A stretch of DNA of 64,000 bases from Histomonas meleagridis (lineage: Eukaryota; Parabasalia; Tritrichomonadida; Dientamoebidae): contig WSYJ01000002.1 of NCBI GenBank assembly GCA_020186115.1, forward strand, positions 186,001 through 250,000, given 5' to 3'. Both the position numbers and the translations under genes were made by a program. Position 1 is the first letter of the stretch. The number at the start of each line of letters is the position of its first letter. Positions 51,545 to 62,400 of this stretch are shown one piece after another. Below the pieces are notes generated by a model that saw only the letters and a list, made by a program, of their open reading frames with translations, ran no database searches and was not told the DNA's origin.

Positions 51545-52063
51545 ATGTTTTCTCTTGTTGAGAACAACAAAAACATGGAAAACGATGATTTTAAAACACA
51601 CCTTAGTTTTATGGAGAGATTATTAAAACTTGAACAAATTATTTTTAATTTAACACAAGATAACATTCAAATAAAGTGGTTGCAGAAAGGTTTCCCAACG
51701 ATAGAATCGAATGAATGAAAAATCATCGGATTTATATTCAAAAACTGAAGTGTTTGGGAAACCACTTTATCTATTTAAGAAACAATGAGCTTTTTTGATT
51801 TAAATTTCCCATATTCATTTAATAAAATTATTAGTACTTTAGTGTATTATGCATTTTGTCGTCAAAAAGAAACGAATTTTGTATACATAAATTATTTAGA
51901 ATCCATTCAAATGAAAGAAGAAGAAATTAATAAAAATTTTTCAAAAATAACAAAAATATTTTTTAATTATATCAGTCAAATAAATTCACAAGAATCATAT
52001 TATTTAAATGATAGATTGATTAAACGAAATTTAATTGATGTAAATGAGTTGGAATCAACATGA
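51545..52063 (+). pseudogene. DUF3447 N-terminal fragment split by an insertion
   Basis: An ATG at 51545 opens MFSLVENNKNMENDD and continues to ERLLKLEQIIFNLTQDNIQ, as in DUF3447 N termini. The 100-bp inverted-repeat insertion at 51671-51770 then introduces a stop. Past it, FFDLNFPYSFNKIISTLVYY and NDRLIKRNLIDVNELEST continue the family sequence to 52063. The core and ankyrin repeats are absent. Confidence 0.75.
51671..51770. mobile_element. MITE-like 100-bp insertion with inverted ends
   Basis: Exactly 100 bp bounded by ATAAAGTGGTT and its complement AACCACTTTAT. Internally TTTCCCAA recurs inverted as TTGGGAAA, offset by a 9-bp insert in the left arm. It interrupts a DUF3447 coding stretch. 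No clear target-site duplication is visible and there is no coding capacity. Confidence 0.6.
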
Positions 52064-52321
52064 TTTTTTCGATAGATTTTATTTATCATTTATTATCAAT
52101 AAATTTTAACCAACTTATTTTATGATTAAAGATATTTTCATTTTATTCATTTACAAACATGTTTGGTCATTAAATTACACCAAAAGTGACATTGGATTCC
52201 ATCATTCGGCCGTTTATTTTATTCAAAAAGTTGTTAGTAAACCTAATGGAACGAAGGTATAATTCTTAATTAATTTCAAACTATTTTTTAATTCAAGTAT
52301 TTTCGCCAACTATCAGTTCCC
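52064..52321. other. Intergenic, no gene seen
   Basis: AT-rich spacer before the 3' end of the large repeat protein. Confidence 0.4.
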
Positions 52322-55300
52322 TTAATGTATAGTGCGGCCAAAAAGGCGAAGTTCTGTGTTTCTGATTTCTTCACTAATTTTCTTGTTTTTATTTTTTAAG
52401 TTATCCAATTCAATCTCCTCAAAGTGGTCATAAGAGTACGTGATTATTTTGAAAAGTTTTTCATCGATTCCTCCATTCTTGCAATTAGGAGTATCTTTAA
52501 GATATTCTGCGGTACTAAAATCATACAAGCAATATTGTGATATATTAGCCAAAACGTTTCTAGTCTCTTTTGTTTGGAAAAAGGCATGATAATGTTCAGG
52601 TCCGAATTTTCCTCTTAAATCGTTATAAGGAAACAAAAGAGTTTGCAAATCATATGGACCATTTTCATAATTGACAACAACTGAACAAGAAGTAAACATT
52701 GCTTTCGAAACTGCTATTGTGAAGTAATCATCATCACTAGCAAACCTAACATAATCATCAACATGTTTTCCAATATATTCTTTTCCTTTGATTATTAATT
52801 TGGTGCCTTCTTTAATTGTATCAATGAATTTCTCTTTCATAAACTTTTGTCTTTCTAATGATTGTTTAGCCCAAACATCTTGATACCTCTTTTCTTCTGC
52901 CTTCAATGCTTCTTTGTTTGCTTTCCAATGTTCATTTACATTTTCATATATCTTTTTGACAATTTCATTGTGAATTTTTCCATACCTTGCAAGCTGACTC
53001 ATAAAAGTACCATCATCTTCTGACATAATTTTATTTGTATATTTTTCATGGAATTTCAGTACTAAATTAAGTAAATCGATGTGTGTCTTATCTATGATAT
53101 TATATAATACTTGATAATGTGGTTCAAAGACTTTATCATCCTTATAAAAGGTAATAAAAGATTTCATTTGTTCCAAAACTTTTCGATATACTTTACAAAA
53201 TCTAAGTAATTCTGTCCAATGATATTTCTTCAAATTAAACATTTCGGTAATTATTGTTTGGAATGGAGTTATATCTTTAGAATTAAAAACAAGTTCTTCA
53301 AATCTATGTTCAATACTTCTATCAATACCATCTAAAGTTGGTGGCTTTCTTTTAGGTAATTGATTGAATTGCTCTTGGAAATTATCAATAGCTTCTGAAA
53401 ATCGTTTGATATATAATGGAGAAATTTTACAAAAGAAATTATATATATTCATTGAATAAAAATCAAATTGATGATTAGAATATAAAACTCTAAAATCAGA
53501 TTTATCATAAAGTAAATAAACTATATCTAAATTATTAGAAAATGATCTTTCTGCTTGTTTTTGTCCAAATGTTGACATTGCTTCGCTAAGATATGACTTC
53601 TTAAGTGTTACTAATCGTTCGGACATTTGGCTTGATGGAAACAATAATAAATATGGATTTAAATATGCTGGATGTATAAATCCATTAATATTTCTTTGAA
53701 TTTCTATTTTAAGATCAATTAAATTCATTAAACATTCTGCAAATTTACCCGCATTTTTCAGATAATAATCCATTGTTTTAGTTTCTTGTGGATAACTTCT
53801 TCTAAGTCTTGCATCAGGTTCAAGATAATAATCACATTCAAACATTGGTTCAATAATCATTTGTCTAAGAGGATCATTTTCAGAATATATATAAGTTGTT
53901 GGTGTCATTTCACTATATGGAATTCTTCCGATTTTTTCATATGAATTTTTGATTATTTTAACACATCTATTTCGGATTTTTTCATCAAATGAATAATTAC
54001 GCCACAAACCTGGAATCATTTTTAGTGCAATTAATGGATTCGTTTCAAGACAAGATTCTGCTTCTTCAAGTATTTTATATTGATTATCATTAGCTTTTAT
54101 TGTCTCATTTTCTTTTGCGAAGTTTATAAATTCATCTAATATATCAACTCCTCCATCTAAAACAATATTAAGTAATGATACATTTGATATATAATATGAG
54201 ATTAGATTTGATACTAATTGCACTTGATTAAACTTCTTGAAATATTCAGTAGAAGCAAAAGTAGGTTTCGGTGGTGAATTTATTATTGAAATTAACATTT
54301 TTGCTTTGTTTAATTCTTTTGTTAATTTTGGTTTAATTCCAGTTTTAATTTCATTTTTAACACTTTCAAAGAATTTTTGTATTTCGTTATAATATTTCTG
54401 ATATTCAGGTTCACTTTTAGTTATTGCTATAACTCCATTAATTAATGATAAGAGTTTGAAATAATTCATTTCAGGGAGTTTCGAATCTGTTTTCATTGTT
54501 TGATAAAATTCTTTGACTTCGCTTATTGATCTTTCGATGTCTTCTTTATATGAACTATCTGATTTAGCTTTTGGAAATGCAATTTCTACTTCATTCCCTT
54601 TTGGTTTTGTAATTGAATTAAGTTTTTGTCTTAATTCTTTTGCTTCATCTTTAAGAAATACATCAACAATTTCAACAATTTCTTTACATCCATTATAATA
54701 TTCAATTTCACTTGAAGCTCTTGGTAAATAATTATCAAATTCTTTCTTCAAATCAGGATAATGCATGGATTTATACTTTTTGATGATCATGCTGAAATCA
54801 TTTTCGTTTCTAGTAAAGTTATTTGAATTAAAATCACCTGTTGCATATGCATATTGAAGTATTTCATCTTTTGTCTTTAAATACTTTTGATATTGTGCAT
54901 TCCGTATTTGTTTACCACGTATCAATGCATTATAAGCTGTTGTTCTTGGGGAATAAAGTTTCTCCCTATAATTGTCTTGAAGTCTCCTTATTTCAGGTAA
55001 CCCTTCCAAACTATTATAATTATATTGATAAAGCAATGGATGTGATAGCTCGCAATCTTCTATAATGTTTAATAAATAATTTTCCTTTTCTTCATTTGAT
55101 AATTCATTTGAGGAATTAGTATTCATGTTTACATTTGGAGTTGGTGTAGAGCTTGTTGTTGTTGTTGTTGGAACTCTGTTAGTAGGAGTTGGTGGTGCTT
55201 GTTGATAATGACTTACGGTTGTTTCTTTGGAAAGAGAATTGGTAAATGTTACTTTGGAATGAAGAACTTTTTCATTAAATTCAACTGCAATCTTTTGGTA

Positions 55301-57040
55301 TTCAAGAACTTCTCGTAGTTTTTCTGCTGGATAATAAGTTAAATCATCGAATTTATCATTTTGCTGCAATAATATAGGAAGCTGGGTTTTAATTTGTTGC
55401 AATGTAGGTGGGTCAATTTCAGTATGTTCCGGATCCGCAATAACCTCTTCCATGATTTCTTTATTTCGTGAAACAATTGACATTTTTGTTGAAAATGAAG
55501 AAAGCTTTTTATATCTTGGCAATGCTTCTGCAATTTGCACACGGTTTTCATATATCTTTTTAACTGTATTAAAATCTTCGTTGTTAACTTGCGTTGCATC
55601 TAAAAGTTCTGGGTGTGAAAAGAGATCAACGTTTGAAAGTTGTTCTTCTATATTTGCAATTTCATATCCAAATTTATCTATATCTGTATTTACTATATAT
55701 CTTAATATTGTTGATCTTCGAATTGTATTAAAAGCAACTGTAATTTGTTGTTTTGTAACTGATGGTATTTGTTTGGATGAAGCATTCGTTTGTGATTTTT
55801 GAACAGGTGGTGGTTTACTAACAACATTTTTTGAAGCTTCAGGTGATGGTGGTGGAGGTGGAGGAAGAACAAGTGTTTCTTTGCGATTAAGAACTTTATC
55901 ATTAAATTCAACTGCAATCTTTTGATATGCAAGAACTTCTTTCAATTTTTCTGATGGATAATATGTTAAATCATCAAATTTATCATTTTGCTGCAACAAT
56001 ATAGGAAGCTGGGTTTTAATTTGTTGCAATGTAGGTGAATCAATTTGAGTATATACAGGATCTGCTATAGCCTTTTCCATGATTTCTTTATTCCGTGAAA
56101 TAATTGACATTTTTGTTGAAAATGAAGAAAGCTTTTTATATCTTGGCAATGCTTCTGCAATTTGCACACGGTTTTCATATATCTTTTTAACTGTATTAAA
56201 ATCTTCGTTGTTAACTTGCGTTGCATCTAAAAGTTCTGGGTGTGAAAAGAGATCAACGTTTGAAAGTTGCTTTTCAATATTTGAAATTTCCTGTTTGAAC
56301 CTTGCTTCATCTGCATTAATTATTGTTCTTAATATTGCTGATCTTTGAATTGCATTAAATACACTTGTAATTTTTGATTTTGCAATTGGTGGTTCTTGTT
56401 TAGGTGAAGCATTTGTTTGTGGTTGCTGAACAGGTGGTGGTTTACTAACAACATTTTTTGGTACTTCTTTAACTGGAGCTTCCTTTTTGGGAGGACTGGT
56501 AGTTGTTTCTTTGCGATTAAGAACTTTATCATTAAATTCAACTGCAATCTTTTGACATTTAAGAACTTCTCGCAATTTTTCTGCTGGATAATATGTTAAA
56601 TCATCAAATTTATCATTTTGTTGTAACAATATCGGAAGTTGTGTTTTAATTTGTTGCAACGTTGATGGACTGATTTTAACGTTTTCAGGGTCTGCTATGG
56701 TTTTTTCCATTATCTCTTTGTTTTTTGAAACAATTGATATTTTGGTTGAAAATGAAGAAAGCTTTTTATATCTTGGTAATGCTTCTATAATTTGTGTACG
56801 ATTTTCATATATATTTTTAACTGCATTAAAATCATCACTGTTAGTTTGTGTTGCATCTAAAAGTTCTGGGTGTGAAAAGAGATCAACAATTGCAAGTTGT
56901 TTTTCAATATTTGAGATTTCTTGTTTGAATCTTGCTTCATCTGCATTAGTTATTGTTCTCAATATTGTCGATCTTCGAATTATATTAAATACACTTGTAA
57001 TTTTTGCCTTTGTAACTGGTGGTTCTTGTTTTGGAGGCAT
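52322..57040 (-). CDS. Large helical protein with three N-terminal tandem repeats, unknown
   Basis: This 1572-residue protein begins MPPKQEPPVTK. Three ~170-residue repeats start near residues 11, 221 and 430 (period 209-210), each from KITSVFN-(I/A) through VDLFSHPELLDATQ, LPRYKKLSSFSTK and LPILLQQNDKFDDLTYYP. Pro-rich linkers (PPPPPPSPEASKN and the like) separate them. The last ~1000 residues are mostly helical and charged, ending LRLFGRTIH. There is no signal peptide or transmembrane segment. No known domain is recognised; a cytoskeletal or scaffold role is a guess. Repeats two and three are nearly identical in DNA over about 165 bp. The minus-to-plus overlapping frames are shadows. Confidence 0.85.
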   Translation of the reverse strand: MPPKQEPPVTKAKITSVFNIIRRSTILRTITNADEARFKQEISNIEKQLAIVDLFSHPELLDATQTNSDDFNAVKNIYENRTQIIEALPRYKKLSSFSTKISIVSKNKEIMEKTIADPENVKISPSTLQQIKTQLPILLQQNDKFDDLTYYPAEKLREVLKCQKIAVEFNDKVLNRKETTTSPPKKEAPVKEVPKNVVSKPPPVQQPQTNASPKQEPPIAKSKITSVFNAIQRSAILRTIINADEARFKQEISNIEKQLSNVDLFSHPELLDATQVNNEDFNTVKKIYENRVQIAEALPRYKKLSSFSTKMSIISRNKEIMEKAIADPVYTQIDSPTLQQIKTQLPILLQQNDKFDDLTYYPSEKLKEVLAYQKIAVEFNDKVLNRKETLVLPPPPPPSPEASKNVVSKPPPVQKSQTNASSKQIPSVTKQQITVAFNTIRRSTILRYIVNTDIDKFGYEIANIEEQLSNVDLFSHPELLDATQVNNEDFNTVKKIYENRVQIAEALPRYKKLSSFSTKMSIVSRNKEIMEEVIADPEHTEIDPPTLQQIKTQLPILLQQNDKFDDLTYYPAEKLREVLEYQKIAVEFNEKVLHSKVTFTNSLSKETTVSHYQQAPPTPTNRVPTTTTTSSTPTPNVNMNTNSSNELSNEEKENYLLNIIEDCELSHPLLYQYNYNSLEGLPEIRRLQDNYREKLYSPRTTAYNALIRGKQIRNAQYQKYLKTKDEILQYAYATGDFNSNNFTRNENDFSMIIKKYKSMHYPDLKKEFDNYLPRASSEIEYYNGCKEIVEIVDVFLKDEAKELRQKLNSITKPKGNEVEIAFPKAKSDSSYKEDIERSISEVKEFYQTMKTDSKLPEMNYFKLLSLINGVIAITKSEPEYQKYYNEIQKFFESVKNEIKTGIKPKLTKELNKAKMLISIINSPPKPTFASTEYFKKFNQVQLVSNLISYYISNVSLLNIVLDGGVDILDEFINFAKENETIKANDNQYKILEEAESCLETNPLIALKMIPGLWRNYSFDEKIRNRCVKIIKNSYEKIGRIPYSEMTPTTYIYSENDPLRQMIIEPMFECDYYLEPDARLRRSYPQETKTMDYYLKNAGKFAECLMNLIDLKIEIQRNINGFIHPAYLNPYLLLFPSSQMSERLVTLKKSYLSEAMSTFGQKQAERSFSNNLDIVYLLYDKSDFRVLYSNHQFDFYSMNIYNFFCKISPLYIKRFSEAIDNFQEQFNQLPKRKPPTLDGIDRSIEHRFEELVFNSKDITPFQTIITEMFNLKKYHWTELLRFCKVYRKVLEQMKSFITFYKDDKVFEPHYQVLYNIIDKTHIDLLNLVLKFHEKYTNKIMSEDDGTFMSQLARYGKIHNEIVKKIYENVNEHWKANKEALKAEEKRYQDVWAKQSLERQKFMKEKFIDTIKEGTKLIIKGKEYIGKHVDDYVRFASDDDYFTIAVSKAMFTSCSVVVNYENGPYDLQTLLFPYNDLRGKFGPEHYHAFFQTKETRNVLANISQYCLYDFSTAEYLKDTPNCKNGGIDEKLFKIITYSYDHFEEIELDNLKNKNKKISEEIRNTELRLFGRTIH

Positions 57041-58125
57041 TTTTAAAGTGAAGCGATGAATCCTTGAGGTTCTGGTTAAACTTTTTGATAGACATTTCTG
57101 TTAAAGGTGATCACCTCACATAAATTGAAATATTATTGAAATTCCAATGGTGGTTGTAGTAACGTCTTCTGAAATATCTTTTTTCATAACCGTTGAAAAT
57201 TTTATACGGATTCAAAATCAATTTAATGGTTTGCTTTTCCAAAGAAATTTTTTGTGAAGCAGCCAGAAAACTATCAAGTTAAGATTAGATTTCATTTTAT
57301 TATGAATTAGACCAGAACGGGTCCTATCCTCTGGACGGTCGTTACCCTTATGAATGGTCATGATAAAAAATCAAATATTTTTTCTCAGGCCTATGCTTAA
57401 AATCGTTAATTGATTTCTTGTGGCTTTTATATGTTAATGTTCCTCATTTTATGAAGTTTATTTGGCTAAAAGGATTTTTTGTTGGTTTTGATGATTAGTT
57501 ATTCTTCGAAGTTGTACTGCTTTTAAATATAATTTAATCAGACCAATTTCTTCATTACTTATCTCTTCGATTTCATCTACTGAAATTTGAAGAAATTTAT
57601 ATTAATTCATTGTTAAACATAAATATCTCGATTAAAAATTGGTTTTAAAATAGAAAGGAGATATAAAATCAAAACATATCATATATCGATAACCAGTATA
57701 ATCTTTAAAATTTAAGACATTTAGAATGGGATCAGTTCGATTCAGAATTATTCATATGAAATTTTTTAACAAACAAAAATCCATAATTTAATAAAATGTA
57801 TTCTTTCATATAGCTGTAGAGCCTGTGTCATGAAATGTGATCACTTTTATTGTATTAAACATCCATCTTAACAATCAATTAAATTTGATTGCTTTTTATG
57901 TTATTATAAAAGCTAGGACGAAAGTAAAAAACGAGTATACTACTTTACCTTGATTAATCTGATTTATGATTTGTCTATGCTCGTTACCTACATTTTACAT
58001 TGACCTATCCCTTCCGAAATGAAGTTAACCAAGTATTTTTGATATTCCAGATCGAAATATAGATATTGCAATGATAATTTTTCCCAAATATTTCCGGTTT
58101 TTTCGGTTTGGTCCATCCTTTCGAG
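57041..58125. other. Intergenic, no gene seen
   Basis: About 1.1 kb between the divergent repeat-protein and eL36 genes. AT-rich with a few GC-richer stretches (57310-57350). I see no coding sequence, tRNA or repeat in it, only promoters by position. Confidence 0.55.
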
Positions 58126-58389
58126 ATGTCTAGCACAGAAAAACAAGTAGCAACAAAAGGAAAGAAGGGATCAAGTGGAAAGCGTTCTAGGTTTGTACGC
58201 GAAGTTATTCACGAACTTTCTGGCTGGTCACCATACGAACGTCGTGCTATGGATCTTATCAAATTAGAAAAAAGGAAATCAGCTCGTACATTCCTTAAGA
58301 AACGCCTTGGTACACACAAACGTGCCATGCACAAGCTCACATACCTTGAAAATGTTATACAGGAAGAAAATATGCAACATCATCATTAA
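58126..58389 (+). CDS. RPL36: 60S ribosomal protein L36 (eL36)
   Basis: From the ATG at 58126 the product is 87 residues. It contains the eL36 hallmarks RFVREVIHELSGWSPYERRA, MDLIKLEKRKSARTFLKKRL and GTHKRAMHKLTYLENVI. The length is near the usual 100, with a shorter C-terminal end (EENMQHHH). The open frame reaches a TTG at 58108, which I do not use as the start. Large-subunit surface protein. Confidence 0.95.
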   Translation: MSSTEKQVATKGKKGSSGKRSRFVREVIHELSGWSPYERRAMDLIKLEKRKSARTFLKKRLGTHKRAMHKLTYLENVIQEENMQHHH

Positions 58390-58563
58390 ATAACAGAGGA
58401 GTTTTTGTCATACGTTTTTTTGGCCTTACAAAACAAATGATATTTTTTAATTTTTTTGGCACTGAGAGTAATATTTCTTGCAGATTCTATACTTGTGACA
58501 CTATTTTTGAATTCAATGAAAAATGATCGGAATCAATTGAATTTTGATTGTTTTGTAATTTTA

Positions 58564-59418
58564 ATGAAAACAATTTCTTCAGAAGAATCAGAAGAACAAT
58601 ATCAAAAAATATTTGAGATAGGAGGTGGAACATATGGGTCTGTTTTTAAGATGTACTCAACAAAAGAAAAAAAAATAATTGCAATGAAAATTATTTCAAA
58701 TGTTAAAGATCTTTCTAAACCTATAAGAGAAGCAGAATCTCTTCAAGAACTTAAGCACCCAAATATCGTAAAATTTTACGATGCATTTTTTGTGAATGAA
58801 GATTTCTGGATTGCTACAGAATATTGTGCAGGAGGCAGTATTAATGCACTAAAATCAAAAATGACAGAAAAAATATTGTTGTGTATAATACGAGATGTAC
58901 TTAATGCATTATCATTTATTCATCGTCAAAATAAAATTCATTTCGATGTAAAACCGCCAAATATTCTTTTTTCTTCAATTGGCGAATTTAAACTTGCTGA
59001 TTTTGGTTTAACAAAAGATCTATGTACATTAACAAAAAAAACTCAATTCTCAAAAAAAGGATCAGAATTATATATGTCTCCTGAAATGTTACAAAATAAC
59101 TCAAATGTTTCGTCAGCTGTTGATATTTGGGCACTTGGTATCTCGGCTTTTGAAATGATGGTCGGTATTCCTCTTACGCTCACAGGGAAAAAAACGTTTC
59201 AAGAATGGGAGTCAAAAAATCTTGATCATGTTTTTCCAGGAGACAATAAACCGATGAGCTTGTCACTGAAAAATATATTTTGTAAGATGCTTATTGCTGA
59301 TCCAAATAAACGTGCAACAGCAGATCAACTTTTAGAAGAAAAATGTCTCAAAAACTTACCAGAGTCATGGCTTGTTTGTGGGAATATAATTTGTAAACCA
59401 CAATCTGTATGGGATTAA
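58564..59418 (+). CDS. STE20/MST-like protein kinase with HFD in place of HRD
   Basis: From the ATG at 58564 (MKTISSEESEEQY) the product is 284 residues, a kinase domain with little else. The glycine loop is GGGTYGSVFK, the lysine is in IAMKII, the Glu helix is REAESL, the magnesium loop is LADFGLTK, and SPEM and DIWALGIS follow. The catalytic loop reads HFDVKPPN, so the usual HRD arginine is Phe while the catalytic Asp and Lys and the Asn are present. Activity without activation-loop phosphorylation is usual for RD-lacking kinases. In-frame ATGs also exist at 58516; the start is therefore uncertain by up to 16 codons. Confidence 0.85.
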   Translation: MKTISSEESEEQYQKIFEIGGGTYGSVFKMYSTKEKKIIAMKIISNVKDLSKPIREAESLQELKHPNIVKFYDAFFVNEDFWIATEYCAGGSINALKSKMTEKILLCIIRDVLNALSFIHRQNKIHFDVKPPNILFSSIGEFKLADFGLTKDLCTLTKKTQFSKKGSELYMSPEMLQNNSNVSSAVDIWALGISAFEMMVGIPLTLTGKKTFQEWESKNLDHVFPGDNKPMSLSLKNIFCKMLIADPNKRATADQLLEEKCLKNLPESWLVCGNIICKPQSVWD

Positions 59419-59470
59419 TAAATTTTACTTGTATGCAAATGTTAACGTTCTTGGGGTATCCCCAATTCTC

Positions 59471-62400
59471 ATGCAAACTGAGCTGGAAAAGCTCAAGAAA
59501 ATTATAAATCAAAAAAATTTAAAATTTTCTGAATCTGTTCTATTTGATCATCTTTTAAATCTCAATTCATGTATAGAAAAAGAAGAAATTACAGATCAAA
59601 TAATCTCGCAAGCTGAACCAATTTTTTCAGATTTATTGCTATTAAACAATGGAAAGATTAGTACGCAATGTACTCTTTCAATTTCTGATACCTTATTACA
59701 AATATATAGAAAACAAAAAAATCCTAAATTATGGATAATAACTAATCTTGCAATAAATAATCCAAATCCTTCTACAATTCTTGCTGCAGGTTATTTGTTT
59801 CGACACTTAGGATCAACTAATAAATCACAGCTTCCTAGGTTTATTGAATTTTTATTAGATAAAGGAAATCATTTTCTTTTTTCAACAATATATTCTTTTT
59901 ATTCCTGTCTTAAATCAGTCGGATCTTCTTTGTCTCAATTTACGTCCCAAATTTATGAGTTTACTCATAAACATATTCAAAATGCATCACAACATGTTGT
60001 TTTTATTTCCCTTAAATTGCTAAAAACTCTTTTATTTAATTCAGTTCCGGTAAATCAGATTCTTGAAACGGCTAATATTTGTTTATCAAAAAATCATAAT
60101 AATTTATTTGTTATAAATAGAGTTTCTAATCTTGTTTCCTGGTGTGCCTATCAACCATTGATTCCATATATTAATCAAACCACGCAAAATAAAGATGAAT
60201 GGACACTTGAAAGCAAATCACCAAATTTAGATTTCACCAATTCTTTTGCAACAATATTAACTTTTCCACAAATTATCACTGAAGTTTTAGATTCTTTTCT
60301 TAATTTACTTGGACCTGAGATAATTTCTATTCATCATTTATCAATATTTAAATTCATTCGAACAAATATTCCAAATTCACTTAATTTGTTAATACCTTTT
60401 TTACCCGGCGATTCACGTTTTACATATTTTTATGACATAATAAAAGAACCAATTTCATCAGAGCAATTAAAAGTTTTATTTTCTTTAAGTCCTGATGATC
60501 GATGTATTAAAGAAACAATAAAAATTGCAATGAAACTTTCATGTTCGAGCAATAAAAATGATAAAACAGAAATAAAAACATTTTTCTCAACGTTATCACA
60601 AAATCATCCATTTTTAGTTGAGCCTTATATAAAAGAACTTTTTTCATGTTTAATCAAAAAGAATGTTACTGAAAATGAGATAAAAGGTTATACATCAATT
60701 ATTTGTTCTATTTTAAGTAATTTAAAGGATAAAGAAAATATATTAAATAAAAATAAAACATTAATAATAAAAATAATAAAAGAATTTATTAAAAACACAA
60801 ATTCATTAAATTTTTTATGTATGTTTAAAATATTAAAGGAATTAACAAAACAATTTACTTCATTAAAAATAGTAACAAATTCAATTGATTTAGTTATAAA
60901 CAATAAAAATATTAATAATATTAAATTATTAAAAACATTTTTATCATTTCGTTCTAAATTCATTAAAACTAATCAAACATTAAACTTATTAAAAATTATT
61001 ATTAATTTAAATGCAAATTTACCAATTTCAATTTTAATTAGTTTCACAAAAATTATTCCGAAAATTCCAAAAGATAATTCGATTTCATATAAAGCGACTT
61101 TATTAATTTTAAATAAAGCATTCGAAATTAAGCAATCCAAAGAATTAGTGAAATCATTTATTAAATTCCCAATACCTGTAACAAATGAATTACTTGAAAA
61201 GAAAAATGAATTTACTAAAAACGACAAATTCTTAGACATTGTAATACGAAAAATTCCAATTTTAATTAATAATTGTATAGAAAATGAACAAAATCTTTTA
61301 ATTAATCATATTTTAAACACTAAAATTAATGCTATCAGTTTATTAATCATAGCTTCAATGTGTGAATCTAAATTAACACGATATAAATTACCTATAAATC
61401 TTCATAAATATTTGTTAACTTTATTACCTAAGAAAACTTCATTTTATCAAATTATTAGTGAAAGTATTTCATTGTTTTGTCGTTATCATATTGAATCACT
61501 TCCATATGTTTTTGATTATATCGAAAAGAATCCAACAATTTCAAGTTGTATATTATTGTCTTCGATTTTAGGTCATATTAATTTAACTTCACAATTGTTA
61601 TCAAGATCGATTAACATATTAAATTCATTAATTATTAATCCTAAAATTATACCAATGATATTTCATACGTTTTCAACACTTTTAATTACACATTCCATAC
61701 AATTTTCATCATTAAAGAATTCAAGTGATTTGTTCCAAAATTTATTTAATGTAATAAATAATGAAATATCATTACAACCAGTTGTATTATATATATTTAG
61801 TAAATGTTTTTGTAATTTAATCGAAATATTTTCAAGTGATTTATCATTAAATAACTCAATGATATCAAAATATGTAATAAAAATCATTCAATTAATAAAA
61901 TTTACTCCAAATGATTTCCATAAAGAAATTTATTGTCAAGTTTGTCGATCAATTTATTTATTTGCTTATAAATTAACTCCATATATAAATATAACATTTC
62001 CTAATTCTAAAGGAACTTCTTTTTTATTACAACTTTATTCATGTCAAACATTAACAGATATATTAAAATTCCAAACATTAAAATTTAATCTTAATGAATT
62101 AATACAGACATTATTATTTTTATTACAAAAAACTAATGACTTAAGAGCTTATAATTTTATTATAACAATTGGTTCAATTATGACTGAAAATGATTTAACT
62201 TTTTGGGTTTCTACTATAAAACGTATTTTAGTAACTTCTTCATTATTAAATACTACAACATTATCAATTGAGCCAACACAAATAGTAAAGAAATGTTGTA
62301 TTAATGTCTCAATATATGCAATTAATCAAATTTCTAACTTGAAAGTATTAAAAACAGAGTTTCTTGATGATATTGTTACATCATTATGTCGTTCAATAGA

